Of a stretch of DNA of 64,000 nt, positions 8,637 through 17,082 are shown one piece after another. Origin of the DNA: CBDAPX01 sp965198725 (GTDB lineage Bacteria > Pseudomonadota > Alphaproteobacteria > Rhodobacterales > Rhodobacteraceae); contig CBDAPX010000001.1 of assembly GCA_965198725.1 (NCBI GenBank), forward strand, positions 744,001 to 808,000, in the 5' to 3' direction. A program made the position numbers and the translations under genes. Under the pieces are notes generated by a model. The model was not told where the DNA came from. It saw only the letters and a program-made list of their open reading frames with translations, and made no database searches. Every line of letters starts with the position of its first letter. The first letter of the stretch is position 1.

Positions 8637-9746
8637 TTATTGCGCCAGCCAAGCTTGGAACTTGCTGTCGATGTCGTCGCGATAGTCTGCCCAGAACTCA
8701 TAGTTATAGAGCAGGGTGTTCGCCGCGTTTTCCGGATCGGTCGGCATATGCGGTGCCATATCGATGCCGAGATCGGCATGTTGACCCACCAGCGGTGCTG
8801 AGCTCAGACGGGCTGGGCCATAGCTGATGAACTTGGCCTGATCCGCCAGACGCTGTGTGTCGGTGGCGAAATAGATGTAGTCCAGCGCGCGGGCTTCACG
8901 CTCTGGGCTCAGACCTGTGGGTACGATCCAACCGTCAAGGTCGAACACCTGCATGTCCCATAGCATGCCAACAGTCTGGTTCTGTTCTTCGATCACGCTG
9001 AACAGACGACCGTTATAGGTCGAGCCCATGACCACTTCGCCATCGGCGAGGAGCTGTGGCGTGTCCGCACCAGCGGACCACCAGACAACTTGATCCTTGA
9101 TGGTGTCGAGCTTGGCCAGAGCCTGCTCTTGGCCTTCTTCGGTTTCAAGAACGTCATAGATGTCGTCCTTGGCTACACCGTCACAGTACAGCGCCCATTC
9201 CATGTTGTTGATCGGACGCTTTTCCAATGCGCGCTTGCCTGGATAGGCTTCCATGTCAAAGATTGCACAGATTTCGGTCGGCGGCGTGTCACCAACAAGG
9301 TCGGTACGATAGCCAAAGGTGGTCGAATAAACGATCTGCGGGATGAAGCAGTCAGAGACCAGAAGATCACCGAAGTCATCGGAAGCCGATGTGCCATCTG
9401 GCGCTGCCGCCAGTTGCTCATCCGCGTCGATTTCCATGGCCAGACCTTCGTCGCACAGGCGGATCGCGTCCGCCGCAACCACGTCAACCACGTCCCAGGT
9501 CACATTGCCGGCTTCGTTCATCGCGCGCAGCTTGGCCACCGCCTCGGCGCTTGATTCATCGTTGATGATGCTGACGCCGGTCTTTTCGCTGTAGGGTGTG
9601 TGATACGCGTTCTGTTGCGACGCCGAATAGGCACCGCCCCAGCTGACGATCGTCATTTCGCTGGCCATATGGCCATCTGCATGGGCAAGACCGGCTGCAA
9701 CTGTCAGCGCGGTGGTTGCCATCAGGGTTTTGGTCAATTTCATCAT
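8637..9746 (-). CDS. Polyamine-type ABC transporter substrate-binding protein
   Basis: 369 residues with a clear Sec signal peptide (MMKLTKTLMATTAL, cleavage near AHADG). The mature protein looks like a spermidine/putrescine-type periplasmic binding protein of the SBP_bac_8 class: an early TIVSWGGAY strand, a WDVVDV segment and a late DGWIVPTG segment. It captures substrate in the periplasm and delivers it to the two permeases encoded downstream. A GGGAG ribosome site precedes tandem ATGs at 9746 and 9743. It lies 98 bp after the ATPase gene; that gap carries a GC hairpin that could raise its stability or relative level. Confidence 0.9.
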   Translation of the reverse strand: MMKLTKTLMATTALTVAAGLAHADGHMASEMTIVSWGGAYSASQQNAYHTPYSEKTGVSIINDESSAEAVAKLRAMNEAGNVTWDVVDVVAADAIRLCDEGLAMEIDADEQLAAAPDGTSASDDFGDLLVSDCFIPQIVYSTTFGYRTDLVGDTPPTEICAIFDMEAYPGKRALEKRPINNMEWALYCDGVAKDDIYDVLETEEGQEQALAKLDTIKDQVVWWSAGADTPQLLADGEVVMGSTYNGRLFSVIEEQNQTVGMLWDMQVFDLDGWIVPTGLSPEREARALDYIYFATDTQRLADQAKFISYGPARLSSAPLVGQHADLGIDMAPHMPTDPENAANTLLYNYEFWADYRDDIDSKFQAWLAQ

Positions 9747-9816
9747 TAACTCCCAGTTTTGCCCTTTAGATTATCGAGCCGGATCCGCGGGCGTTCGATC
9801 CGACCGTTTGTCAGTC

Positions 9817-9833
9817 GCCCCGGCCAGCGGGGC
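9817..9833 (-). other. GC-rich hairpin between ATPase and binding-protein genes
   Basis: GCCCCG at 9817-9822 pairs with CGGGGC at 9828-9833 around a 5-base loop, 12 bases after the ATPase stop codon. No T-run follows on the transcribed strand. It therefore looks like an RNA-stabilising or partially attenuating hairpin inside the operon rather than a full terminator. Confidence 0.4.
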
Positions 9834-9844
9834 AACGTCTTGCA

Positions 9845-10942
9845 TCACGCGTCAAGCGCGCGACAATCCTCTGGCAGCCAGCCGATTTCGATCTGCTGGC
9901 CCGGTTGCAGCCGGGTTTGGTCCGGCGCATTCCGTGTTTTGATAATGAATTCCTCGTTGCCGGCGACGCGCAGGCGGGTGCGGAAAATGTCGCCCATATA
10001 GATGAATTCAAGAACCTCGGCCTTCAGCGTATGCGCGCCTTCTTGCAACCGGTCCTTATTATATTCGACCCGTTCGGGGCGAATGGACACGCGGGTGCGT
10101 TGACCGGCCTGATCGACATTCACCGGCTTGCAGTCGATGAGTTCGCCATCATCCAGTTGCACCAGAGCCGTTCCGCCTTTCATCTCTTTGACGGTGCCTT
10201 CGAGCGTGTTGTTTTCGCCAATGAACTGCGCAACAAAGCTGTTCTCGGGCGCTTCGTACAGTTGGTCAGGCGGCGCCAGCTGTTGAATGCGTCCATCGTC
10301 AAAAACGGCGACGCGGTCGGACATTGTCAGCGCTTCGGTCTGGTCGTGGGTCACGTACACCACTGTGATCCCAAGGTTGTCAGCAATGCGTTTGATTTCA
10401 AACTGCATATGTTCGCGCAGTTGTTTGTCCAGCGCGCCCAGCGGTTCGTCCATCAAGACCAAGTCTGCTTCGAAAACGAGGGCGCGGGCCAAAGCGATGC
10501 GCTGTTGTTGACCGCCCGAAAGCTGGGCGGGACGTCGGCCACCAAACGCGCCCATCTGAACCATATCCAGCGCGCGTTTGACCTTTTCCTCGCGTTCCGA
10601 CTTGCCCATTTTGCGGACTTCCAACGGAAAGCTCAGGTTTTCGGCCACCGTCATGTGCGGGAAAAGCGCATAGTTTTGGAACACCATGCCGATGCCGCGC
10701 TTGTGGGGCGGGATGTTGTTGATCGACACACCGTCCAACCGGATATCGCCATGGGTTGCCGTTTCAAAACCGGCCAGCATCATCAGGCAGGTGGTTTTAC
10801 CGGACCCCGAGGGCCCAAGCATTGTCAGGAATTCGCCTTTGGGCATGACGAGGTTCAGATCTTTGACGACAAGGTTCTCGCCGTCATAGCTTTTTTGCAC
10901 GCGTTCGATTTCAACAAACGCATCATTGGATGACCCGTCCAA
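9845..10942 (-). CDS. Polyamine-type ABC transporter ATP-binding protein (PotA-like)
   Basis: 365 residues. Walker A is GPSGSGKTT, the ABC signature is LSGGQQQRIAL and Walker B is LVLMDEPLGALD, followed by the H-loop VTHDQTEAL and a C-terminal TOBE-type domain. It energises import through the two permeases encoded downstream in the leftward operon. The most upstream possible start is a TTG at 10942, because an in-frame TAG lies three codons earlier. No strong ribosome site precedes it, so a slightly later start cannot be excluded. PotA, FbpC and UgpC families share these motifs; the PotB/PotC-like partners favour the polyamine/opine group. Confidence 0.92.
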   Translation of the reverse strand: MDGSSNDAFVEIERVQKSYDGENLVVKDLNLVMPKGEFLTMLGPSGSGKTTCLMMLAGFETATHGDIRLDGVSINNIPPHKRGIGMVFQNYALFPHMTVAENLSFPLEVRKMGKSEREEKVKRALDMVQMGAFGGRRPAQLSGGQQQRIALARALVFEADLVLMDEPLGALDKQLREHMQFEIKRIADNLGITVVYVTHDQTEALTMSDRVAVFDDGRIQQLAPPDQLYEAPENSFVAQFIGENNTLEGTVKEMKGGTALVQLDDGELIDCKPVNVDQAGQRTRVSIRPERVEYNKDRLQEGAHTLKAEVLEFIYMGDIFRTRLRVAGNEEFIIKTRNAPDQTRLQPGQQIEIGWLPEDCRALDA

Positions 10943-11079
10943 AAGGCACTACCCATTTGTCATGGCAGTTTTACACTGCGCTTTGCACGGAGACTGAACC
11001 ACAACCGAGGCCGGCGACGCAACACTATCGCTTGAAAAAGCGTCAAATGGACCGCGCTGCTGTTAATTTGTGCGTCAGG
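10943..11079. other. Intergenic region upstream of the leftward ABC operon
   Basis: 137 bp between the GNAT stop and the ATPase start, both leftward. No obvious terminator or promoter consensus was found. It lacks the TGATCAAAT motif seen at the two other transcription units of the island, so it may be read through from the upstream genes or controlled separately. Confidence 0.4.
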
Positions 11080-11631
11080 TCAGGTTGTTACCTTGGCCTT
11101 AAGCTGTTCCCAGTCCGCTTTCCGAACGCGAAAGCACAAATAATGAGACTTGGATCCTGTGCCGAGGTCCAATTGATCTTCGTAAGCCAGTTCGGCACCG
11201 ACTTTGAGTGCGGCCTTCTGCGATCGAATATTGTCCGGACCGATGTCCAACCAGACCTCGTCGTTGGTTTTGAACACATGTTCGAACATCAAAGTCTTCA
11301 ACTCGAAATTCGCGCCCGTGCCCCAGAGCTTGCGATCGAGAAAGGTGAACCCGATAAACACGCCATCTTCACGGCCCGGCGCGAAATAATACCGCGAGCA
11401 TCCGACAACGCGGTCCAGCGCCGTTTCAACAACCGTAACACAGGTTCCAGTGGACAAAAGAAACGCGAAATAAGGGTCAAATACTGCGCGTTTGTACCTG
11501 TCTGGTGACGGGTGCTGTTCCCACGTCAGCGGATCGCTCGCTGCAGCGTGGAGTGGTAAGTGATCCGCAGCCACCATCGGGCGGACCGTCAAATTCGGGC
11601 CCTGCAAAAACGGCTGCGGATCAAAAGTCAT
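11080..11631 (-). CDS. GNAT-family N-acetyltransferase (RimJ/RimL type)
   Basis: 183 residues with the Acetyltransf_3 layout: an early LTVRPM strand, central strands with VGCSRYYF, and a GIGPDN-like stretch seen here as LDIGPDNIRSQKAALKVGAE, which is the acetyl-CoA-binding and 'N..S..A..K.G' signature of this subfamily. Its ATG shares one base with the stop of the aminotransferase gene (TGATG), so it is translationally coupled to a probable polyamine-degradation enzyme. That suggests, but does not prove, a small-molecule amine substrate rather than a ribosomal protein. Confidence 0.82.
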   Translation of the reverse strand: MTFDPQPFLQGPNLTVRPMVAADHLPLHAAASDPLTWEQHPSPDRYKRAVFDPYFAFLLSTGTCVTVVETALDRVVGCSRYYFAPGREDGVFIGFTFLDRKLWGTGANFELKTLMFEHVFKTNDEVWLDIGPDNIRSQKAALKVGAELAYEDQLDLGTGSKSHYLCFRVRKADWEQLKAKVTT

Positions 11632-13028
11632 CAGTTGGCCGCCTGAAACAGACCCTGTTCCTTCACGATGGCATAGGCTTCATCCAGTGCGACGCGGGCC
11701 CGGCTGATCAGGGTGTCAATTTCGTCTGGCTGGATCACCAGTGGTGGGGATATGATCATCCGGTCGCCAACATGGCGCATCACCAAATTGTTGGCAAAGC
11801 AACGTTCGCGGCAAATGAACCCGACCGTTCCGGGATCAGAGGCAAACTTGGCTCGGCTTTCCTTGTTCGGGGTTAGCGCGATAGAGCCCATAAGCCCGAC
11901 GATTTTTGCCTCGCCCACCATCGGGTGGTCCGTCAGGCTTTCCCAGCGTTCTTTCAGATACGGTGCCGCGACATCGCGCACGTGGTCCACGATCCCTTCT
12001 TCTTCGATAATGCGCAGGTTTTCGAGTGCAACAGCACTGGCCACCGGGTGGCCGGAATAGGTGTAGCCGTGGTTGAACTCGCCACTGCCAATGACCTCTG
12101 CCACCTCATCACAAACGATCGAGCCGCCAATCGGCTGATAGCCAGAGCTGAGCCCCTTGGCGATGGTCATAATGTGTGGGCGAACGCCCATGGTCTGGCT
12201 GCCGAACCAGTTGCCGGTTCGCCCAAAGCCGCAGATCACTTCGTCGGCGATCAACAGGATGTCGTACTTGTCGCAAATGCGCTGAATCTCCGGCCAATAC
12301 GTTGCGGGCGGAACAATAACACCGCCCGCGCCCTGAACCGGTTCGGCGATAAAGGCCGCAACACGGTCCTCTCCCAGCTCTAAAATCGCCGTTTGCAATT
12401 CCTGGGCGCGGGCTACTCCAAAATCATCGGGCGTCATATCGCCGCCTTCGGCCCACCAGTTCGGTTGGTTGATGTGATGAATATCAGGGATCGGCATGCC
12501 ACCCTGTTCATGCATTGGCACCATGCCACCAAGGCTGCCGCTGCCAACGGATGATCCGTGATAAGCGTTCTTGCGGCTGATGATGATGGATTTCGACGGC
12601 TTGCCCTTGATCTGCCAATAGGTGCGCACCATCCGAATGTTTGTATCGTTCGCCTCAGACCCTGATCCCGCGAAAAACACGTGGTTCAGATCACCGGGTG
12701 CGAGTTCCGCCAGTTTTTGGGCCAAGGCAATCGCAGGCACGTGGGTCGTTTGAAAAAACGTGTTGTAATAGGGCAGTTCGCGCATCTGACGCGCCGCGGC
12801 TTCGGCCAATTCGGAACGCCCGTAGCCGACATTTACACACCACAGCCCGGCCATTCCGTCGAGAATTTCATGCCCCTCGCTATCGGTCAGGTAAACACCC
12901 TTCGCGCGCGTAATGACACGCGCACCTTTTTCCGCCAGCTCGCCGCCAGCCGTGAACGGATGCATGTGATGCGCGGCATCAAGCGCCTGTAGCTCTGCGG
13001 TCGGCATATGGTTGGTGATGGAAGGCAT
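11631..13028 (-). CDS. Class-III PLP aminotransferase, probable polyamine:pyruvate type
   Basis: 465 residues of the omega-aminotransferase family (acetylornithine / beta-alanine / putrescine type). Seen are the phosphate-binding GSGSEANDTN, the cofactor Asp in LLIADEVICGFGRTG, and the PLP lysine in TIAKGLSSGYQP. The overall form resembles SpuC-like putrescine-pyruvate transaminases. Beta-alanine or taurine transaminase activity is possible on sequence alone. Context favours amines: it sits between two polyamine-type transporters and next to a PuuB-like oxidase. The ATG at 13028 is chosen because AGGAG lies 9 bases upstream; the frame extends to 13058. A TGATCAAAT motif lies in its upstream region. 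Confidence 0.88.
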   Translation of the reverse strand: MPSITNHMPTAELQALDAAHHMHPFTAGGELAEKGARVITRAKGVYLTDSEGHEILDGMAGLWCVNVGYGRSELAEAAARQMRELPYYNTFFQTTHVPAIALAQKLAELAPGDLNHVFFAGSGSEANDTNIRMVRTYWQIKGKPSKSIIISRKNAYHGSSVGSGSLGGMVPMHEQGGMPIPDIHHINQPNWWAEGGDMTPDDFGVARAQELQTAILELGEDRVAAFIAEPVQGAGGVIVPPATYWPEIQRICDKYDILLIADEVICGFGRTGNWFGSQTMGVRPHIMTIAKGLSSGYQPIGGSIVCDEVAEVIGSGEFNHGYTYSGHPVASAVALENLRIIEEEGIVDHVRDVAAPYLKERWESLTDHPMVGEAKIVGLMGSIALTPNKESRAKFASDPGTVGFICRERCFANNLVMRHVGDRMIISPPLVIQPDEIDTLISRARVALDEAYAIVKEQGLFQAAN

Positions 13029-13063
13029 GGGGCGACTCCTGAAATGGGACATCCCCAAAATAT

Positions 13064-13072
13064 GATCAAATT
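13064..13072. promoter_or_regulatory. Candidate GntR operator upstream of the aminotransferase
   Basis: TGATCAAAT at 13064-13072, inside TATGATCAAATTAT, lies between the regulator stop and the aminotransferase start. The same nine bases recur at 13874-13882 in the divergent promoter region of the regulator and potF. It is an AT-rich near-palindrome of the kind bound by FCD-type GntR proteins. That it is an operator is inferred from position and repetition only. Confidence 0.45.
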
Positions 13073-13089
13073 ATTTGCTGTCAATCGAA

Positions 13090-13806
13090 TCAGGGTTGCG
13101 TGACACTGTCGCGCAAGTCTTTGGCAATCTGCTCCATACCTTGTTCAACATCCAGCGCCATGGCGGTGGCAGCTGCATCCGGATCACCTGATCGCAAGGC
13201 TTGAAGAATGTCTTTGTGCAGATCGGGCAGATTCTGGGTTCCCAGGCGCCCGCACACGACCCGCAAAGAAGGACCGAACCGCAGCCAGAGCCGGTCGGCG
13301 ACCTCGGCCAGAATTGGCGCGCCTGCGGCATGGTAGAGACACTGATGAAAGCGATAGTTCTGGATCAGGTAACCGGGCACATCACCCCGTTCAATTGCGA
13401 GGTCCAGTTCGGTATCAATGTCGTGCATCTTCGAGATTTCAGCGCCTGAAATGCGTAAGGTCGCAAGGCGGCAAAGTTCTGATTCTATTGATTTTCTGAC
13501 ATAAATGACTTGCGTGATGTCGGAGGCAGAAAGCTCTGGCACGCTGACCCTGCGGTTGCCCTGAAAGATCAGCGCTCCATCGGAAATGAGCCGTCTTATC
13601 GCCTCACGAACGGGCGTCATTCCGGCGCCAAGCGCGTCCGTGAGGCCTTGGATGGTCACCGCCTGACCGGGGGCCATTTCGCCGAAAAGAATCTGTTCGC
13701 GCAAAATTTGGTAGACCTGTTCATGGGCAGGGACGGCAGCGGTGCTTTCTGCCGGTTGAACCGCCTTCTTTTTCAGCATGTCTTCTGCGGGTCCCTTTGA
13801 ACGCAT
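13090..13806 (-). CDS. GntR/FCD-family transcriptional regulator
   Basis: 238 residues. The N-terminal winged helix (about 25-95) includes VYQILREQILFGEMAPG, a helix-turn-helix and the TPVREAIRRL recognition region. The C-terminal all-helical FCD domain has metal-type histidines in YRFHQCLYHAAG and a late DLHKDIL. The start at 13806 is chosen because AAGGGAAG precedes it; the frame extends to 13869. It is divergent from potF and lies upstream of the aminotransferase gene in the same direction. It probably represses the local polyamine uptake and degradation genes and is relieved by a metabolite (inference). Confidence 0.9.
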   Translation of the reverse strand: MRSKGPAEDMLKKKAVQPAESTAAVPAHEQVYQILREQILFGEMAPGQAVTIQGLTDALGAGMTPVREAIRRLISDGALIFQGNRRVSVPELSASDITQVIYVRKSIESELCRLATLRISGAEISKMHDIDTELDLAIERGDVPGYLIQNYRFHQCLYHAAGAPILAEVADRLWLRFGPSLRVVCGRLGTQNLPDLHKDILQALRSGDPDAAATAMALDVEQGMEQIAKDLRDSVTQP

Positions 13807-13928
13807 GTAACTTCCCTTGCGACGCGATGTTCTGCATGAAAACATAACCGGTGTTGATCGCAGGTGCAAAACTTGATCAAATCAAGCGTGGGCCCGTCAA
13901 ACGCGGTCCAATCCACGGGGAGTAAAAA
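13807..13928. promoter_or_regulatory. Divergent promoter region gntR / potF with inverted-repeat operator candidate
   Basis: The 122-bp gap between the divergent start codons contains a perfect inverted repeat, CTTGAT at 13872-13877 and ATCAAG at 13881-13886 around CAA. The nine bases TGATCAAAT within it recur upstream of the aminotransferase. The potF ribosome site GGGGAG lies just before its ATG. No confident -35/-10 boxes could be picked. Confidence 0.5.
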
Positions 13929-15014
13929 ATGAAATACAAAACTGTCGGCCTGACCGCCGCCGTCGCACTGCTCGCTTCGGTGGCGTCAGCGGATGAGGTG
14001 CGGGTCTATAACTGGTCCGACTACATCGACGAAGAACTGCTGAGCAAGTTCGAAGAAGAAACCGGTCTGAAACTGATTTACGACGTGTTCGACAGCAACG
14101 AGGTTCTGGAAACCAAGATGCTGGCAGGTGGGTCAGGGTATGACGTTGTTGTGCCGTCTGGCACGTTCCTGCAACGGCAAATCACCGCCGGCGCGTTTCA
14201 GCCGTTGGACATGTCCAAGCTGCCGAACATGGAAAACATGTGGGATGTCATCGAATCCCGCACAGCGCAGTATGACCCGGACAATGCCTATTCGATCAAC
14301 TACATGTGGGGATCGACCGGCATCGGTGTGAATGTCGGCAAGGTTCAAGAGATCCTGGGTGACGATGCCCCGCTGAATTCCATGGATTTGGTTCTCAAAC
14401 CGGAAAACATGGAAAAACTGCAGGCCTGCGGTGTGCACATTCTGGACGCCCCGGCAGAGATCATTCCGATGACGCTGCAATATCTGGGCGAAGACCCGGA
14501 CAGCCACGATCCGGACGTGATTGCCAAGGCAGAGCCGGTTCTGACCGCCGTGCGGCCCTATGTTCAAAAGTTCCATTCGTCCGAATACATCAACGCGCTG
14601 GCCAATGGTGACATCTGCGTTGCGGTCGGTTGGTCAGGTGACATCCTGCAAGCCCGCGACCGGGCTGCCGAAGCGGACAACGGGGTGGAAATCGAATACC
14701 ACGCCTTTGCCGAAGGGTCGCTGATGTGGTTCGACCAAATGGCGATCCCGGTTGATGCACCGAACCCGGAAGGGGCGCATGTATTCCTGAACTTTATCAT
14801 GGATGCGCAGAACATGGCGGATGCGTCGAACTATGTCTATTACGCCAATGGCAACGTGGCATCTCAGCCGCTGTTGGAAGAGGACGTGATCGGCGATCCG
14901 GCGATCTATCCGGACGAGGCCACCTTGGAAAATCTCTATACAACCACGCCGTATCCGGCGCGCGTCCAACGGACCGTGACCCGTATGTGGACCAAGATCA
15001 AATCCGGCACCTGA
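13929..15014 (+). CDS. potF: Putrescine/spermidine-type periplasmic binding protein (PotF-like)
   Basis: 361 residues with a signal peptide (MKYKTVGLTAAVALL, cleavage after ASA). The mature N-terminus EVRVYNWSDYID is typical of PotF/PotD polyamine-binding proteins, as are YDVVVPSG, the SINYMWGSTGIGVN segment, and the late WFDQMAIPVDA and YPARVQR segments. It should bind putrescine or a related diamine in the periplasm. First gene of the rightward potFGHI-oxidase operon; a strong hairpin with a short T-run follows its stop, which would leave potF mRNA in excess over the membrane components. Confidence 0.92.
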   Translation: MKYKTVGLTAAVALLASVASADEVRVYNWSDYIDEELLSKFEEETGLKLIYDVFDSNEVLETKMLAGGSGYDVVVPSGTFLQRQITAGAFQPLDMSKLPNMENMWDVIESRTAQYDPDNAYSINYMWGSTGIGVNVGKVQEILGDDAPLNSMDLVLKPENMEKLQACGVHILDAPAEIIPMTLQYLGEDPDSHDPDVIAKAEPVLTAVRPYVQKFHSSEYINALANGDICVAVGWSGDILQARDRAAEADNGVEIEYHAFAEGSLMWFDQMAIPVDAPNPEGAHVFLNFIMDAQNMADASNYVYYANGNVASQPLLEEDVIGDPAIYPDEATLENLYTTTPYPARVQRTVTRMWTKIKSGT

Positions 15015-15026
15015 TGTGCTGAATGA

Positions 15027-15052
15027 CGCGGGCCAAACAGGCCCGCGTTTTG
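15027..15052 (+). terminator. Attenuating terminator between potF and potG
   Basis: A 9-bp perfect stem (15027-15035 with 15041-15049, loop AAACA) is followed by four T residues. Because potG begins at 15074 in the same operon, it probably acts as a partial terminator or 3'-end stabiliser for the binding-protein transcript, a common arrangement in ABC import operons. Confidence 0.65.
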
Positions 15053-15073
15053 TATTAAGACGAGGTCCGGATT

Positions 15074-16201
15074 TTGGCCGTTTCTGTGTTTGCTCCGTGG
15101 GATGATCCCAACGAAACCCCCCTCATTCGATTTCGGAATGTCACCAAGCGGTTTGGCTCATTCACCGCGATTGATGACCTGAGCCTCGATATTTACGAGC
15201 GGGAGTTCTTTGCACTGCTGGGTCCGTCCGGCTGCGGCAAAACAACGATGATGCGCATGTTGGCCGGCTTTGAATCGCCGACCGACGGGCTGATCGAGCT
15301 GGCCGGGCAGGATATCGCCCCTGTGCCGCCTAACAAGCGGGCGGTGAACATGATGTTCCAGTCCTATGCGCTGTTCCCGCACCTGTCGATCTGGGAAAAC
15401 ATCGCCTTTGGTCTGCGCCGGGACAACATGCCGAAAATCGACATGGAAGCCCGGGTCGATGAGATGCTGCAACTGACGCGGCTCGAGCAATTCGCGCGTC
15501 GTAAACCGCATCAGATTTCAGGTGGCCAACGTCAGCGAGTCGCACTGGCCCGTTCGCTGGCCAAAGCACCGAAGCTCTTGTTGCTGGACGAACCGCTAGG
15601 CGCGCTCGACAAAAAGCTGCGTCAGGATACGCAGTTTGAACTGATGGACATTCAGGAAAAGACCGGCACCACCTTTGTGATTGTGACCCACGACCAGGAA
15701 GAGGCGATGACCGTCGCCAGCAGGGTCGCGGTGATGGATCACGGCAAGATCATTCAAGCCGATACCCCTGCCAATATTTATGAGATGCCCAATTCCGTTT
15801 ACGTCGCCGATTTCATCGGAGATGTGAATATCATCGAAGGGACCAGCGCATCCACCGGGCCTGATCAGTACAAGATCGCCTGGCGCGATGGTGCTGCGCC
15901 TTTGATCGCCAACTCGTCGCACACGTTTTCGGACGGTCAAAGCTGTCATCTGGCAATCCGTCCAGAGAAAATCCGTATCAGTGTCGACAAACCGGAAGAT
16001 GCGGAAAACAGCCTTCAGGGTAAAGTTTTGGACATCGCCTATCTGGGCAACCTGTCCACCTATCACGTCGAACTGCCGACCGGCACCATCGTGAAGGCGC
16101 AAACCGCCAACACCCGGCGCATCGCCAATCGGCATATCACGTGGGAAGACCCCGTCTGGCTGTCATGGTCGGCCTCGGCGGGTGTGATGTTGGCGGACTG
16201 A
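15074..16201 (+). CDS. potG: Putrescine-type ABC transporter ATP-binding protein (PotG-like)
   Basis: 375 residues with all ABC motifs: Walker A GPSGCGKTTMM, Q-loop in MMFQSYALFPHL, signature ISGGQRQRVAL, Walker B LLLLDEPLGALD and H-loop VTHDQEEAM, then a TOBE domain in the last third. The start is a TTG at 15074 with GAGG eight bases upstream; no ATG is available at the right place. The stop overlaps the potH start by one base (TGATG). It powers the PotFGHI importer. Confidence 0.93.
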   Translation: MAVSVFAPWDDPNETPLIRFRNVTKRFGSFTAIDDLSLDIYEREFFALLGPSGCGKTTMMRMLAGFESPTDGLIELAGQDIAPVPPNKRAVNMMFQSYALFPHLSIWENIAFGLRRDNMPKIDMEARVDEMLQLTRLEQFARRKPHQISGGQRQRVALARSLAKAPKLLLLDEPLGALDKKLRQDTQFELMDIQEKTGTTFVIVTHDQEEAMTVASRVAVMDHGKIIQADTPANIYEMPNSVYVADFIGDVNIIEGTSASTGPDQYKIAWRDGAAPLIANSSHTFSDGQSCHLAIRPEKIRISVDKPEDAENSLQGKVLDIAYLGNLSTYHVELPTGTIVKAQTANTRRIANRHITWEDPVWLSWSASAGVMLAD

Positions 16202-17082
16202 TGCGGCGGTTTATCCTCATAGCGGTGCCATATCTCTGGCTCTTGGCGCTGTTCCTGATCCCGTTCGCTATCGTTTTCAAGATCTCTTTGTCAGATGTCG
16301 CTCTGGCAAGGCCGCCTTATGTCCCGCAGTTCAGTTGGGATGAGGGGATCGGCGCGTTCCTGTCGCAACTGGATTTTGAGAATTTCGTCTTTTTGACCAC
16401 CGACGATCTTTATTGGAAAGCCTATCTATCGAGCCTTCGGATCGCGTTGGTTTCTACCGTGCTGACGCTCTTTCTGGCCTATCCCGTTGCCTATGCGATG
16501 GCGCGTGCACCGGTCGAATGGCGCCCGACACTGATGATGTTGGTGATCTTGCCGTTCTGGACCAGTTTTCTGATCCGCGTTTACGCATGGATGGGGATTT
16601 TGAGCCAGGAAGGGTTCCTGAACCAGTTCCTGTTGTGGATCGGGGTCATCAATGAACCCCTGACAATTCTGAACACGAATACGGCGGTCTATATCGGTAT
16701 CGTTTACACGTATCTGCCGTTCATGATCCTGCCGATCTATGCCGCACTGGACCGTTTGGACGCGTCCCTGATCGAGGCGGCAGAGGATCTGGGATGCTCG
16801 CGCATCCAAGCCTTTTGGCTGGTGACTATTCCCCTGTCGCGGAATGGTATCATCGCAGGCTGTTTCCTGGTCTTCATCCCAACGCTTGGTGAATTTGTGA
16901 TCCCGTCGCTGTTGGGTGGATCCGGCACGCTGATGATCGGCAAAGTGCTGTGGGAAGAGTTCTTTTCCAACCGCGACTGGCCGGTCGCGTCGGCGGTGGC
17001 CGTTGTCTTGTTGCTGATCCTGATCATTCCGATCGTGCTGTTCCAGCGGAACCAGCAAAAACAGGCGGAGGCTGACGGATGA
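16201..17082 (+). CDS. potH: Putrescine-type ABC transporter permease (PotH-like)
   Basis: 293 residues, the usual length for the family, with six predicted membrane helices. The conserved RVYAWMGIL region follows TM3 start, and the EAA loop reads LIEAAEDLGCSRIQAF. The ATG at 16201 overlaps the potG stop and is preferred over an in-frame start at 16141 that would lie inside potG. It overlaps potI by four bases (ATGA). Unlike the PotB-like protein at 7.0-8.6 kb it has no periplasmic insertion. Confidence 0.92.
   Translation: MRRFILIAVPYLWLLALFLIPFAIVFKISLSDVALARPPYVPQFSWDEGIGAFLSQLDFENFVFLTTDDLYWKAYLSSLRIALVSTVLTLFLAYPVAYAMARAPVEWRPTLMMLVILPFWTSFLIRVYAWMGILSQEGFLNQFLLWIGVINEPLTILNTNTAVYIGIVYTYLPFMILPIYAALDRLDASLIEAAEDLGCSRIQAFWLVTIPLSRNGIIAGCFLVFIPTLGEFVIPSLLGGSGTLMIGKVLWEEFFSNRDWPVASAVAVVLLLILIIPIVLFQRNQQKQAEADG

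Noticed and set aside
11040..11079. Possible terminator after the GNAT gene
   Set aside because: Only a very short GCTTGAAAAAGC-like hairpin without a usable T-run.
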